Of a stretch of DNA of 64,000 nucleotides, positions 11,076 through 21,930 are shown in pieces. The stretch is from assembly GCA_029204225.1 (NCBI GenBank), contig CM055115.1, positions 10,626,731-10,690,730 of the forward strand, written 5' to 3'. Made by a program: the position numbers and the translations under genes. The stretch's first letter is position 1, and every line of letters starts with the position of its first letter. Source of the DNA: Diphasiastrum complanatum. Taxonomy: Eukaryota; Streptophyta; Lycopodiopsida; Lycopodiales; Lycopodiaceae. The notes beneath the pieces are model-generated. The model ran no database searches, was not told where the DNA came from, and was given only the letters and a program-made list of their open reading frames with translations.

Positions 11076-11404
11076 AGGATTTTATCTAATGAAAAATAGA
11101 AAACACAATTAGTTGGTTGTGTTTTGACTCTATTCTAATATATTTGGTTATATTTTCACTTTACTTTTGCGTTGTCACATTTTATATGTCTGTTAGTAAA
11201 TTTGTGGATGTCCAAGGTTGAAACTGCTTGTTAGGGTTTTAATCGTTTAGTGATATGCATTTTATTAACATTACTGGTTTTCTTTGAAGGTCTCCACTAA
11301 CCGACAATTAGGATTTTTACTCATGCGCCAAGACAAGAACATACTATATTTGAAAAAGAGGCCAAAATCTTTATAGGAACACTTACTAAAAATAGAACCC
11401 TTCA

Positions 11405-11414
11405 CTATATAAGG
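11405..11414 (+). promoter_or_regulatory. TATA box of H3-like gene B
   Basis: CTATATAAGG lies 112 bp upstream of the first ATG (11526). That fits a core promoter with a start site near 11440 and an ~85-nt leader. The minus-strand genes at 14.5 kb and 46.8 kb show TATA boxes at similar distances. Confidence 0.6.
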
Positions 11415-11525
11415 GTGATTGGGTCCTCATTTCTCCACTTCATCCCTCGAGTGTCAGAGTGTCAGTTTTTTGAGAGACTATTTTTCAGCTTTCGTGTTCT
11501 CTGATACGTCTTCAAAGGCTAACCA

Positions 11526-12668
11526 ATGTCGGAGGAAATGGCACGGATGACACAAACGGCTAGAGATCCCAGAGTGGCTGCATTTCTCCATCGGGATGCA
11601 CTAGTCACTCTCCATGAGAGAGAGAGAGAGAGATGGGGGAGCAGAAGCAGGAGTAGGAGTCGCAGCCCAACAGTGTTTCAAAATAATCCGGCCACTCAGC
11701 ATGAAGCTGAGGAGGAAATGGCCCACACAATAGCAGTACAGGAGGACCAATAGCAGCAGCAACAGCAAGAAGAAGAGCAGCCGCAGCAGCAGCAACCACG
11801 ACTAAAAAGCCCTTTCCCAACGGCAACCGAGTGGAAAGAAACAATGAAGTTCCTGGGTGAGGAGCTTGCGACATCGGGTGAGTTGCAGGTTCTGAACGAT
11901 GCTTTCTTCGACCCATTTCCACTAGCAATGGTCATGGACACAACAGATTTGAGCATATCGGGTGACACCACACCCATCGTGTCACCCCCAAGTCACAGCC
12001 CGGTGATGGGTCCGATGATGTCGTTGCTGGTGGGTGGTTTATATGAGGGCATCCCAATGTCGCACACAACAAGGATGAAGCAGAAGGCGACACATAGTGG
12101 TCTAGGAGAGGAGCACACGAGCGAAAGAGAAAGAATCCTCGCAAGCCAGGCTCTGCATCAAAGCGACGGAACCCTGCAACTCAACAGCCATCACCACTGC
12201 TTCCACCGCCTCCACCTCCACCACCTCCACCTCCACTTCCACCTCCACCTCCACCTCCACCGTGTAGCTGGCCCAAGTAGGACCGTAGAGCATGGCAGGG
12301 GTAGGCCGGCCCCTCGTGCGGCACCATGGGCTGGAAAGGAGCTCTGCAAGATGCAGCCACCACCTCCTCGACCGTGTAGGAAGCGCAGGATTGCAAAGTG
12401 GCTCCAAGATATTAGGAGGTATCAAAAGTCTGTAAAATTTTTGATACCTAGGGCCCCATTTGTGAGGCTTGTAAAAGAAATAATCGATGAATTTTCCTTG
12501 AGGAACAGAGTTACGACATATATTGTGTCCACGATACAAGAGTTTGCGGAAATGTACCTAACGCAGCTTTTCGAGGACTCATTTTTGTGGGCAGTACACG
12601 GGAAGAGAGTCACAATACTCCCGAAGGATCTCCACCTAGCTAGAAGGCTAAGGAGAGAGCGCAATTAA
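11526..12668 (+). pseudogene. Histone H3-like (CENH3-like) protein with ~280-residue insert, copy B
   Basis: One frame of 381 codons runs to TAA with a single internal TAG (11751-11753) at the head of a Gln run. An ATG at 11538 begins MARMTQTARDP, six of eight positions matching the H3 tail ARTKQTAR; Lys4 and Lys9 equivalents are Thr and Asp. A Gln/Glu stretch follows, then a low-complexity part (12180-12270) that is His/Leu-rich in this frame but poly-Pro in the next, hinting at compensating frameshifts. Residues 291-380 are a complete histone fold: [55 protein letters not shown]. LIPxAPFVRLV is CENH3-like, whereas loop 1 has canonical-H3 length. A true CENH3 would sit in centromeric nucleosomes; whether this copy is expressed or read past the TAG is unknown. 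Confidence 0.8.
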
Positions 12669-12910
12669 AAATATCATGTACATGATTTTATTTATAATAT
12701 ATTGAAGATTTGGTGTTAAATATATTGAAGAATTTCAGGTTATGTGAATGCAGATTGTTGTGATTGAGTTTAATATCTGATTTCAGTGATCTTTATGTGA
12801 ATGCAGTAATTTGAAAATTTTATTACCATCTATGTGAATGCAATGATTTAAAATTTTCAGTACTTTGGGAATGGTGGTTTCTTTTAGCATGTTGTGGCTA
12901 AGATAGGTTT

Positions 12911-13014
12911 CTTTGCCCTGGCGTGAAAATCACGCCAAGCACGACCAGGGGTCGTTTGACCTGGTCAAATGGGCCCTGGTCGCGGCTTGGCGTGATTTTC
13001 ACGCCAAGGCAAAG
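12911..13014. repeat. 104-bp nested hairpin between convergent genes
   Basis: The outer arms pair ctttgcc..tggcgtgaaaatcacgccaagc with its near-perfect reverse complement ending ..ccaaggcaaag. Each arm contains its own palindrome (TGGCGTGAAAATCACGCCA) and the centre contains TTTGACCTGGTCAAA. It stands between the 3' end of the H3-like gene and the 3' end of the minus-strand gene. It is either a small foldback/MITE-like element or a structure acting at the convergent ends. Confidence 0.85.
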
Positions 13015-13179
13015 ACCCAAGAAATTTTTATCAGAGAAAAAAAATTAAATTCTAAATTCAAAGAATAAGCACATCATATAATTACAACAGATAATTTGGA
13101 TAGTCGACAACAAAAAAAACGACAAAATCTTTATTCACATTTGGTCCATTTCCTTCAAAGAGGACTTCAGCTTCTCTGA

Positions 13180-14462
13180 TCACTTTTCTGATGACATTAC
13201 TGGTTTTAACATTTCTAATGCTAATTTAGGAGCATCACTCTCATTCTCATCAAGGCCAATTAAACCCGAGAGAATGAGCCGAGTCTCAAATCCAGGGCAG
13301 AATTCATTCAAAATGGCTTTTTGTAGGACACACTAAGCCTTTGGCGTTGTCCAGAGTTCCTGCTTCAACTTTCTCCTGAACGATGCCCCTTCGCATAGCA
13401 AATGCATCAAGCTCCACTGTGTCCTGCATTTGGTTCAAATTATTGCAAAATGAGTATAATGAAGACAAACAAACATAACAAAAATACACAAGTTGAATTG
13501 TTGGGTCAGACTTGCCTCGGTCCCTTCATCAATGTCTTCAGTTTGCGCAAGCTGAATTCCTTTGCCTTTGTATATCACGTCAGTAGTTTTCCTTCGAGTA
13601 CCTCAAATGGCCTCGCTTGAACTGGTGGTGGTTGAAGCGTTTTCAATTGGCAAAGCACTCTTGTCAGTGCTTGCTCAGTGGTGTCCATGTCATGGCCGAT
13701 CAGCTTCTCATACGTGTCGTCGGGCTGGGTGTGGTTGAAAGTGGAACAGCCATTCTGCAAATTTACCAATGCTGCCAACAACTCATCTTCTCGCAAGCCG
13801 AGAATATGTTGCAAGTCATGCATGAACACATACTCTTGCCCATCAATGATGATTGGAGCAAGGCCATGGATTCGAAGCACGACATCATCGGACTCATCTA
13901 TATCGTTTGGCTCCGCTGATGTGGATGCACTTGTTGCCTCTTGCGTAGCCAAGACTACTTCGTGCTATGCGGATAAATCTTCCTCTTCATCCGGGTCGTC
14001 CATCTCATTCACCTGCCCACTAGGATTGTGTTCGTTGCGGGCCATAGTTGCTGAAAACTCATTAAGCAAAAAAATAACAGTAATCTCACCAGATAGAAAC
14101 TTCCTTCCTACACTTTCAAGATCAAAAGTTTTCAACTGATCCTTGGTCAGCTCCAAGTAATGATTGTTACCCAAGTGACTAATAAATCTGTTGAGACGAG
14201 CGATAAAGGGTCTATCTCCTTTCCATATATAACTAAGCAAGTTATATGGAATCCACATGATAGTTGAGCCAGAAATTTGTATGGCATAAGGCTTCAAATT
14301 CTCATCTATATACTCACTATCATACGTGAATGCATCCGTATTTGCCCGTAGAGTGGCAAGCGTGTCTATTCTACCGGTGAACATACAATAACTACGATCT
14401 AACTGATCTAAAAACTGTGTGGGGGCTAGCAGATTGGCCAACTCTATTTTAGAGAACGACAT
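13180..14462 (-). pseudogene. Unrecognised minus-strand gene, two exons, interrupted
   Basis: The gene starts at ATG 14462 (MSFSKIELANLL) and is open for 295 codons except one in-frame TAG at 13965. An acidic, Asp/Glu-rich linker (DDPDEEEDL) separates two parts; the second carries DDVVLRIHGLAPIIIDGQEY. After a frameshift near 13575 a donor at about 13511 and an acceptor ending at 13424 (ccaaatgcag) define an intron. The last exon encodes DTVELDAFAMRRG and, after another shift, ILNEFCPGFETRLILSGL before a TGA at 13180. I recognise no domain. A TATA box lies ~130 bp upstream. Confidence 0.55.
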
Positions 14463-14587
14463 TGTGATGCAACTAAGAACACTAATTTACTAGCAAACTA
14501 GTAGTCTAATTGAACAAGACAAGCTAAATTATGAGGAAAGAAATTTCAACAAAGCAAGAAGTGACAACAAAATGAAAACCCACACGC

Positions 14588-14595
14588 TTATATAG
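14588..14595 (-). promoter_or_regulatory. TATA box of minus-strand gene at 14.46 kb
   Basis: Read leftward, CTATATAAGC lies about 126 bp before ATG 14462, the same architecture as the plus-strand H3-like gene of the cassette. Confidence 0.55.
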
Positions 14596-14727
14596 AGGGA
14601 CGTGTTTTCAAAAATAGATATTATTTTAAAACAAAATAAAGCAATTTCTATTCATAACAACAATCCAATTTGTCAGTAATATTTATCACAAAGGAATATT
14701 CGAACCACAATCCAACATAAATTGCTT

Positions 14728-16100
14728 CTATTCCATCTCATTTGTAGCTTCTCTAGCATTGTTTTCCAAAACATTGGATGTTGGTGTCCTCGGCATCCAT
14801 CTCTTTCCAACTCGGACTCTAGACATCATCCATTCTTGATACCTTGTTCTAGCATTAGAGGATTGCCATGTCATCTTTCTAATTGAATTTGAATTGGAGA
14901 TAATTGAACTCAACTCTTTAGTTCTTGTGTTTTGAAAGTGTCCTCGGCCCAAAACTCCTCTGTAAAACCATTGGAATATCTCAACCAATGCATTACTAAG
15001 ACCCTTTCCTCCGCCATGGCGTGAATTTTTAAAATATGCAGCCTTTGCCTTGTAATGACTCTTTTCCATGCCTTGCGTATTCCAGATAGCTAATGATCCA
15101 TAGGTTTTTATAAACCAAGGTCCATGAGCATAGAAGATGTGTTGTTCATAGAAAATTTATATCAGTTTAAATCTTTATAAATACATAAATATGAAAGCAA
15201 AAAATATGAGACACATATACCATATAGTGAGTTATGTGTGTTTCTCCCCATGCATCGATCATCAATTCATTAAATGTTTTGACTTCTCTTGCGTATCTAT
15301 CCAAATCTTCATCTCTCACAATCTTTTTGTTGATAGTTTGTGACAAGGCATCAAATGCTTGCCAAACCTTAGCACGTGTACTTGCCATGCGAGGATCTGA
15401 GCCAATATTTGTTGTGCATTGACATATTTTTTTCTAGTACTCTCATTCAACACTGCTTTCACGTGCAGTATGATTTGACAATAAGTGTCTCGCTTTTGCA
15501 CCACCCATTGAAACTTTTGCTGGAACATCTTGCGTTTTTCCACTCATCTCAACGTCTTTGGTAAGACTGACATGGCCCCCATGCAATCCCATATTGGATA
15601 AAATTATCTCTAGATTTCTAATGCTAACATCTGCTCTTGATTTGGGCTACATGTTCCATGCGTAACAACAATGCAAAAATAATAATTTGTCCAGTATTCA
15701 TAATTCACCATGCATTATGCAAAAATGGACTCTTTTGAGAGGAATGTATAACACAGGACTCCAAGCTTTGTCTAGATTGTGCCTATTTGTTGCAAGACGT
15801 TGGTTGCAATTCAAAATACTTTTGTTCCGCCCATATTCAAACATACAATATATACAAAAATTCTTTGCATTTGCACCGAGACCACAACCGTACACGCATT
15901 TCAAGGTCTTCAAATCAGCAGCTAGGTGCCATTCTACAGCAAAGCTTTCTCCTTCAACATTGAGCAATTTGCCTTCATTTTGTGCATGTATTATCTTAGA
16001 TATACTACATTTTTCAAATAGCCACTCTAGTACGTCGTGAGACTCCTTAGGAACTTCAAATGCAGTTATCCACCATATGTGATTTTCGGATTGCACGCTA
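14728..16100 (-). pseudogene. Transposase-like gene relic (unclassified)
   Basis: The frames follow one another leftward from about 16096 to 14728, broken by stops, frameshifts and one probable intron (around 15225-15120). The first part has EWHLAADLKTL followed by a C-x2-C pair in FCIYCMF and later PLKRVHFCIMHGEL. The last part has FIKTYGSLAIWNTQGMEKSHY and YFKNSRHGGG..NALVEIFQWFYR. An Asp, a CxxC pair and a late Glu in a 'QGMEKSH' context resemble DDE-type transposases of cut-and-paste elements. I base that on general pattern memory, so the superfamily is open. It abuts a copia fragment at about 16.13 kb, which may have cut its 5' end. Confidence 0.45.
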
Positions 16101-16129
16101 AATTCTTTACAATAACTTCTGCCAAACTA

Positions 16130-17203
16130 CTTTTGACAGTAGTTTGAATTGATCATGCTGAACCCTCCATCTTACAGTACCTTCACCTTTGATACTGTGA
16201 GTGCTATCGTCACCAAGATGAATATACTTCTTTGTGCTGTAAGGCGTATAGGAATGGAAAATCTCACGATGATTGGTCATATGTTGAGTAGCTCCAAAAT
16301 CTAAAAATCATGAATCATCTGAATTCGCGTATTTATCTTTAACCATAAAAGCGCCTTCGTCCATTTCGACTTCAGGAGATGTTGTAATTGTATTTGCTTG
16401 TTGATCAGGTTGCTTGGCTGCATTCTTCACTTTGAAAATTTGACAAACCTAAATCTCATGGTTATTGTGCTTGCAATACCTACAAAACATCTTCTTCTTC
16501 AATGAATGTGGATTCGATGATTGTTCTTGACTTTGAGCCTGTTTCTGATTCGATGCAAACTGCTTGGAGCCTTTCTGCTTCTGTCATTTCGAGCCCTTAT
16601 TGACATATAGAGCATGAGACGAAGAGGTAGACGAAGTGTCTTGGCTTCTTCGATTATCTTCTTGCAGCAACATAGTGATAACTCTGGTAAGAGTTAAATT
16701 TGAGTGTGTCGTGAGGATCATCACCCAGTTCTCATATGTAGAGGGCAGGCTTGAAAGCAATGTCATAATTGCATCTTGATCAACTATGATTGATCCAACA
16801 GTGGCCATCTGTTGCAAGAGATTCTTAAACTGGTTAATATGATTCTGAAGAGAATCATTATTCGACATCTTGAGTGTGAAGAAATTTCTTTAAAGATGTA
16901 ACTTGGTAGTTACATCTCTCACATCATATAGTGAGCTCGGGATGTCCCAAACTTCTTTCAAAGTTTTGGCTTCAGTTACGTTGCCAATAAGAGTATCTGA
17001 TATATTGAGGATAATAAGCGCGAAAGTGCATCCTTCGATTTTCATATTGAGTCTTCTTTGTCATCCTCAAGCTTCACTTCAATACTTGTAACAACATCCC
17101 ACAACTCGTTGGCAATTAGCAAGGTCTTCATCTTAAATCTCCATAAATGATAATAGAATCTATTTAGCTCTGCGATAAGACTGGCTTTACTTTTAGAATC
17201 CAT
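16130..17203 (-). pseudogene. Copia gag-protease, broken
   Basis: Gag begins at ATG 17203 (MDSKSKASLI..LNRFYYHLWRF) and is stopped after ~55 codons. Further frames carry the gag core NDSLQNHINQFKNLLQQM and LLSSLPSTYENWV. A zinc-knuckle remnant (CRYCKHNNHEI, now followed by a stop) and a protease site altered to FGATQHMT follow. It resembles the UBN2-type gag of plant copia elements. Confidence 0.7.
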
Positions 17204-18399
17204 CTGGAACTTTAGTCTGTCGACGTTAAGAGAGATACCATCTCGTGGAAATCAATTCTCTGATACCGAAACAAATTGATTTGAACTAAAGAATAATTTG
17301 ATATCGTGAAAGATATCAAGTATAAGAGCTTGCGCTCTGATAAGGTATTAGGGCCTTGAAGAATCAACGCTTTGATACCATGTTGGAAAGAGGTGTGTAA
17401 AAGCCTAGGTCAAAAAGAATTCGAACGACAAGAATTAAAACTTATCGTGTGAAGCGAAATGAACTATCTTTTCTCTTTCTCTATGCATGACTACGCCTAT
17501 CAATTTCAAACAAAACAATAGTGATAGAAAATTACGTTTGATCTTATAGTAACTAACTTTGAAATCATTAGTACTACAGTGATTACGTAGCCAAACATTA
17601 AGCATTGAATTATCAGACAAATAATCAGTTGTGAGGAATTACAAAAATGCATAGATTTTGATACGAACCTAAACGCAATAAGAAATTAGTATTGATTCAG
17701 TATGAAAATGAAACATATGTAAATGAGTATAACAAGTTTGAGGATCGAAGCCGCATACTCTAAGCTATCTCTGAGAAACTAAATATAAGTCTGAATTAAG
17801 AACAACTACTAATAAGCAATAAGCGCAATAACAATCTCTAGTCAACTCTAAAGAAGTGAGCTAGAATGCTCAAGAGTGTCCAAGCTCGTAGGCTTGAGAG
17901 AGAACGCTAACTATTCAATACTTGATGATTGATCTTCATGCTTTTGATGTAGGAATATGAACAACTATTTATACTAAGCAATTAGGTCATCAAATGCGTC
18001 ATCCAGTTGGCTGTGATGTGCTGGCATCCATCCAGGGACTTCTCAGAAAATACTTGCTTGATAAATTAATGCAAGTCGGTGGCTTTGGTCATAAATAGTC
18101 TATCTACAGATTTGAACATAAATTGTCGCTATGCAGAAATGAACGTAAATTGTCATGTGAAAAATGCAAAGGTCTTCGCCAACGTCATTTCCTTAACATT
18201 TGAGGCATCTGGCATTTTGCGAGAAAGCCGAAGTGAGAGAAATTCCAAAAGACGAAAGTCCCAAAAATGTTGACACAATGAGCCGTGTCTGAGTAGTTAC
18301 GCAGACTGTGTAAAACTGCGAAGAAATCTACAAGTCTGGATAAAAATTGGACGAAGATTAAAATGTCGATTACTCGATTAGTAGGAGAATAATCCAACA
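16130..18399 (-). mobile_element. Ty1/copia 5' end: LTR, PBS, gag-protease
   Basis: Read leftward: an LTR from 18399 (TGTTGG) to 17381 (CCAACA), 1019 bp, holding a GTATAAATAG TATA-like box near 17970; the PBS TGGTATCAAAGC at 17380-17369; then gag from 17203. The pol genes and 3' LTR are absent because the element ends at about 16130 against the transposase relic. The family differs from the other copia elements in the window. Confidence 0.7.
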
Positions 18400-18696
18400 A
18401 GGTCGACGATTCTCGCAAGAATTGTGTCGTTGATGAGTTGGAAATGGATGGTGAAATACATGGGAACTGTAGATCCGGGATCCAAGCCTTACCACGTGGA
18501 GAAGGTAGACTGTAAGTATGCAAAGAAGAAGTTCCGAAAATATCCAGATCGCTTCTCATTTTGTAAGTATATATCATACCCATAAGTTGAATTGGACTTG
18601 TCATTTTATTTTTGGATTTTTTTTTTTGCACACCCTACATAATCTGTTTATATTCTATGATTACAAATTGGAATGTTTATGCAAAAATCTATCGTA

Positions 18697-18969
18697 GGGT
18701 GGTCTCCCACCCATGAAGAGTACATGTATGCATATGCCCACAGTACGCACGCAATATTTGAGTTATTGGAGAGGCAGGGAGTGAGGATAAACTGGGCTGC
18801 TGCTCCTGAGGTATGGCTTCAAAATAGATTTTATCTTTTTTACATTCACTAGTCTTTCTAAAATTCTCACCACATTTTTCACAACACTAATTTATGTTTG
18901 TTGTGTGGGTAGGTACCGCAATCCCCATCTAATGGCCAGGAGGAGGATGGATCATCTAGATTTAGCTAG
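18697..18969 (+). pseudogene. C-terminal two-exon gene fragment, unrecognised
   Basis: A reading frame ending at 18810 (..FELLERQGVRINWAAAPE) is followed by a GT donor (gag|gtatgg). A second exon, 18913-18969 after tgggtag, keeps the phase, encodes VPQSPSNGQEEDGSSRFS and ends at TAG. The upstream part of the gene is missing. I do not recognise the product; it may be the tail of a transposon gene. Confidence 0.35.
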
Positions 18970-19644
18970 TTTTTTTACTCTATAGCTAGTTGATCCATAT
19001 GTGTAGATATTGATGTTGTTAGTTTTATCATTTTGGTCGATACATATGTATGTGTATTTATCAATGTAGTTTATGTATATTCTTGAACTTTGACTTATTT
19101 TATAATTGGACTATAGTTGGTTTTTGACCATTTATGTATGGTTATTTTTTATTTGTAAAGTGTCTTTCATATGTCTTAAATCACATGGCATGTAATTCTA
19201 ATATTTATAACTAAATTGGGGTAGAATGGGGCCCATATTTTCTTATTTGGACTCATTATTAAATGAAATTCGGTTCTGGTTAGTAGAGAGAATCTGTAGT
19301 CAATATGACTATACAAGTATTTATATTTTTAATGGATCTAGATTAGAAATGAGTTAAGGGATGGAGAGGATAGAAATCCAACACTGAGCACTTTCTCCAT
19401 GGTTAACACTCTATTTTGCGGTACCATACTTGCATGTATAGTCCAGGTGCCCTTCATTTGGAGTCCATAGCCCTTCATTTGGTCCAAAACAACTAAACGA
19501 GGATAAGGCCTTTTCTAGGAAATGAACTATTTCTTCACAGTGAAGAAACTTCACCCTTCAAGCATTTCTAGACCTCGGGTCCCTTTCATACTAAATTTTT
19601 TAATGAAGTTGAAGTCCATTTTGCACTTCAAGTGGCCTTGGGTC
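18970..19644. other. Intergenic stretch, nothing recognised
   Basis: AT-rich, with no coding signal on either strand. It ends at the 5-bp target site GGGTC of the copia element that follows. Confidence 0.5.
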
Positions 19645-19946
19645 CGTGAGAAATTTCAACTAGTTTTGCTATTTTGGTCATATTTGTATATTTGGCAATG
19701 GAGCCCAATGTTCATATTAGACTTAGAGTTTGACTTTTCAAAGTTATATTAGTGTAAAAGAATTTGAATAAGCACTTTTAGAAAGTGTGGGAAAGTGTAG
19801 TACGCGATGTTGATAGATTCAAATTTGAATGTTGGAGACATTGAATCTAGTCCACATTTATGCTAGGGTTTTTCTTATGGAGGGAAATCAAACTCATTAA
19901 TGAGTCATGGATCTGATATGTATAGTTGTACACTCATGGGTAGAGA

Positions 19947-20039
<93 letters not shown>

Positions 20040-20349
20040 CTCACTTCATGCTTATACGTGCATCTATCCATTGGTGCACTATATTTGTGATATCTTGCAA
20101 TTTTGTGTGTAGAATGCTCAATTTATGTTATTTTTAGATCCACACGTGTGAAATACAGTAGCTTACTGTTTTTGTATGGACAACAACTTCATCATATCAT
20201 ATGTTTGATGTTTGGTCATGTTTTTATTGATTTTGCATCTCTTTCATTTAGTAGATGTTGATTTTTCTACATTCGAAACATTGGTAGGATTTTTCTAACC
20301 AAAGATTAGGTTATGGATCTAGATCTTAAATGATTTTAAATTCTTCACA
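19645..20349 (+). repeat. 5' LTR of copia element
   Basis: The LTR spans 705 bp, ends TTCTTCACA at the PBS, and holds a (CT)n run at 19952-20037 and the palindrome CACACGTGTG at 20141-20150. Confidence 0.9.
19952..20037. repeat. (CT)n microsatellite inside the 5' LTR
   Basis: About 43 uninterrupted CT units. The 3' LTR carries the same array at the corresponding place, longer (24995-25097). Confidence 0.95.
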
Positions 20350-20962
20350 TGGTATCAGAGATTTTGTTGCAAGTTATGAAAGGATCAGCCACATTCCTCA
20401 AGGATTTGGAGGAGATATCAATGCTAGATTGACTTCTACTCAATTATTGAGTTTTTGCATATGTAGATTGGATATTTTGTAGGTCAAAACTGAATTTAGG
20501 TCAATGAACTTGAGGAATTCTAATTTCATACTATACTTACTAGATTTAGCCAATTTTTTATGCATTAGGAAGGTCTCACTTGAGGCTACAAGATTCTATA
20601 TCAAGCTTTTAGCAATTGCATGTAGAATTTAAAATATTTAATTTTTTGTGATTTTGTCAAAACTCTAATTTTGATTGGATATCTATTTCATGAGGTTATT
20701 GTACTTCATTAGAGTGTGTTTCAATCTTAGGAAGTGGCAAGAGTCATTATATTGAGGATAGATCATAGGTTGATCAAGATTTCTACATTCTATGTGTTGA
20801 TTTGCTAGATATAAGTGCTAGAAGAGAATTGGGAAGTTCCATATCTTTGTGATTTCTTTTTGAAAACATTTGTTGTATTTCAAAAGAGTGCTTTGTGCAT
20901 TGGAACAGATTGATAGAGCAAGATCAGGTCATTGCAACATGGCTAAGTGAAGTGGATATATG

Positions 20963-21930
20963 TTGGAAGGCAATGATAGACTTATCTCAAGCAACTATTC
21001 ATTGTGAAAAGTGAGGATGGAATCACTTCTTGAGATGAATGATGTTTTGGATATTGTTGTATATTTGGAGGAGAGGCCAACAACACAACAAGAACAATTG
21101 AGGTATGACAAGAGAGCTAAAAGAGCTCTCCACATGATAAAGATGAATGCTACCAATGAACTTCTCAAAGAAGTTGGTAAGAGTACTTCGTCAAATGATG
21201 CTTGGGATTCATTAAAAAATATTTTTGTTTTGAGAGTGAAGGGCTTTGAATGATGAGTTAGCTTGCAGTGATCAATCAAAGCATTAAGGAAGGAGAGCTT
21301 CTTCAAGTTATTCTAAATGGTTTGTTGGATGTTCATGCTAACATTGTACAAAGTCTTTCCATTCAAAGAACTTTGCCAAGTTTGATTGATCTTCAAGAGA
21401 TTTTGGTCAATGAAGAATATAGGCTTCAAGAAAGAGGTGAATCTACATCAACATCTCAAGTTGGAGAGCAGGCTATGTTCATCAAGGGCAAAAGAAAAAT
21501 CAAATGGTCTAAAGGGCAAATTCAAGGGGAGGATTTTTCAAATGGCAAAAAGAAAGATAGGTCAAAGCTAAAGTGCTTCTATTGTGGCATAAGTGAGTGC
21601 TACAAGAAGAAGAGAGATCAAGGAGACAAGCAAGGTAATCCTACTCATGATGAAGATGGTTTGGATGGTCAAAATGCAAATGATGATACTTTTGTGATGT
21701 CTTCATGTATGCTTACTAATGATGGAGATCCAAATCCATGGTGGATTGATAGTGGTGCAAGCTCACACATGACTTTTCACAAAAAGTACTTCACTTCCTT
21801 GTTGGCATATGGAGATGACAAGAAGGTGATCTACACGGCCAATGATGGTGAGTGTGCAATCAAAGGAATTGGCACAATTCCTATCTCTCTCTCTACAAAA
21901 CATTCATTTGAAGAATGTACATTCATTTGA
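20963..21930 (+). pseudogene. Copia gag-protease, broken
   Basis: The amino-terminal part (DRLISSNYSL) meets a TGA at 21004 where related elements have Trp. Gag continues with KVRMESLL and RALHMIKMNATNELL, with a deletion near 21240. The zinc knuckle is degenerate (CFYCGISECYKKK, no His). The protease site WWIDSGASSHMT is intact near 21740. A duplicated 'cattcatttgaagaatgt' unit at about 21900-21937 shifts the frame. Confidence 0.85.

Noticed and set aside
12102-12539. Minus-strand frames with EVEVEV or poly-Gly over the H3-like gene
   Set aside because: Shadows of the CCACCT repeat of the plus-strand gene.
11526-12668. Calling the H3-like frame a bona fide functional CENH3
   Set aside because: Loop 1 has canonical length, the tail lacks Lys4/Lys9, a TAG interrupts the frame and it lies among decayed transposons; only similarity is claimed.
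19900-20137. Open frames of SLSLSL repeats (also 24938-25178 and 47010-47304, RERERE on the other strand)
   Set aside because: They are translations of uninterrupted CT/GA microsatellites; any frame is open in such DNA.
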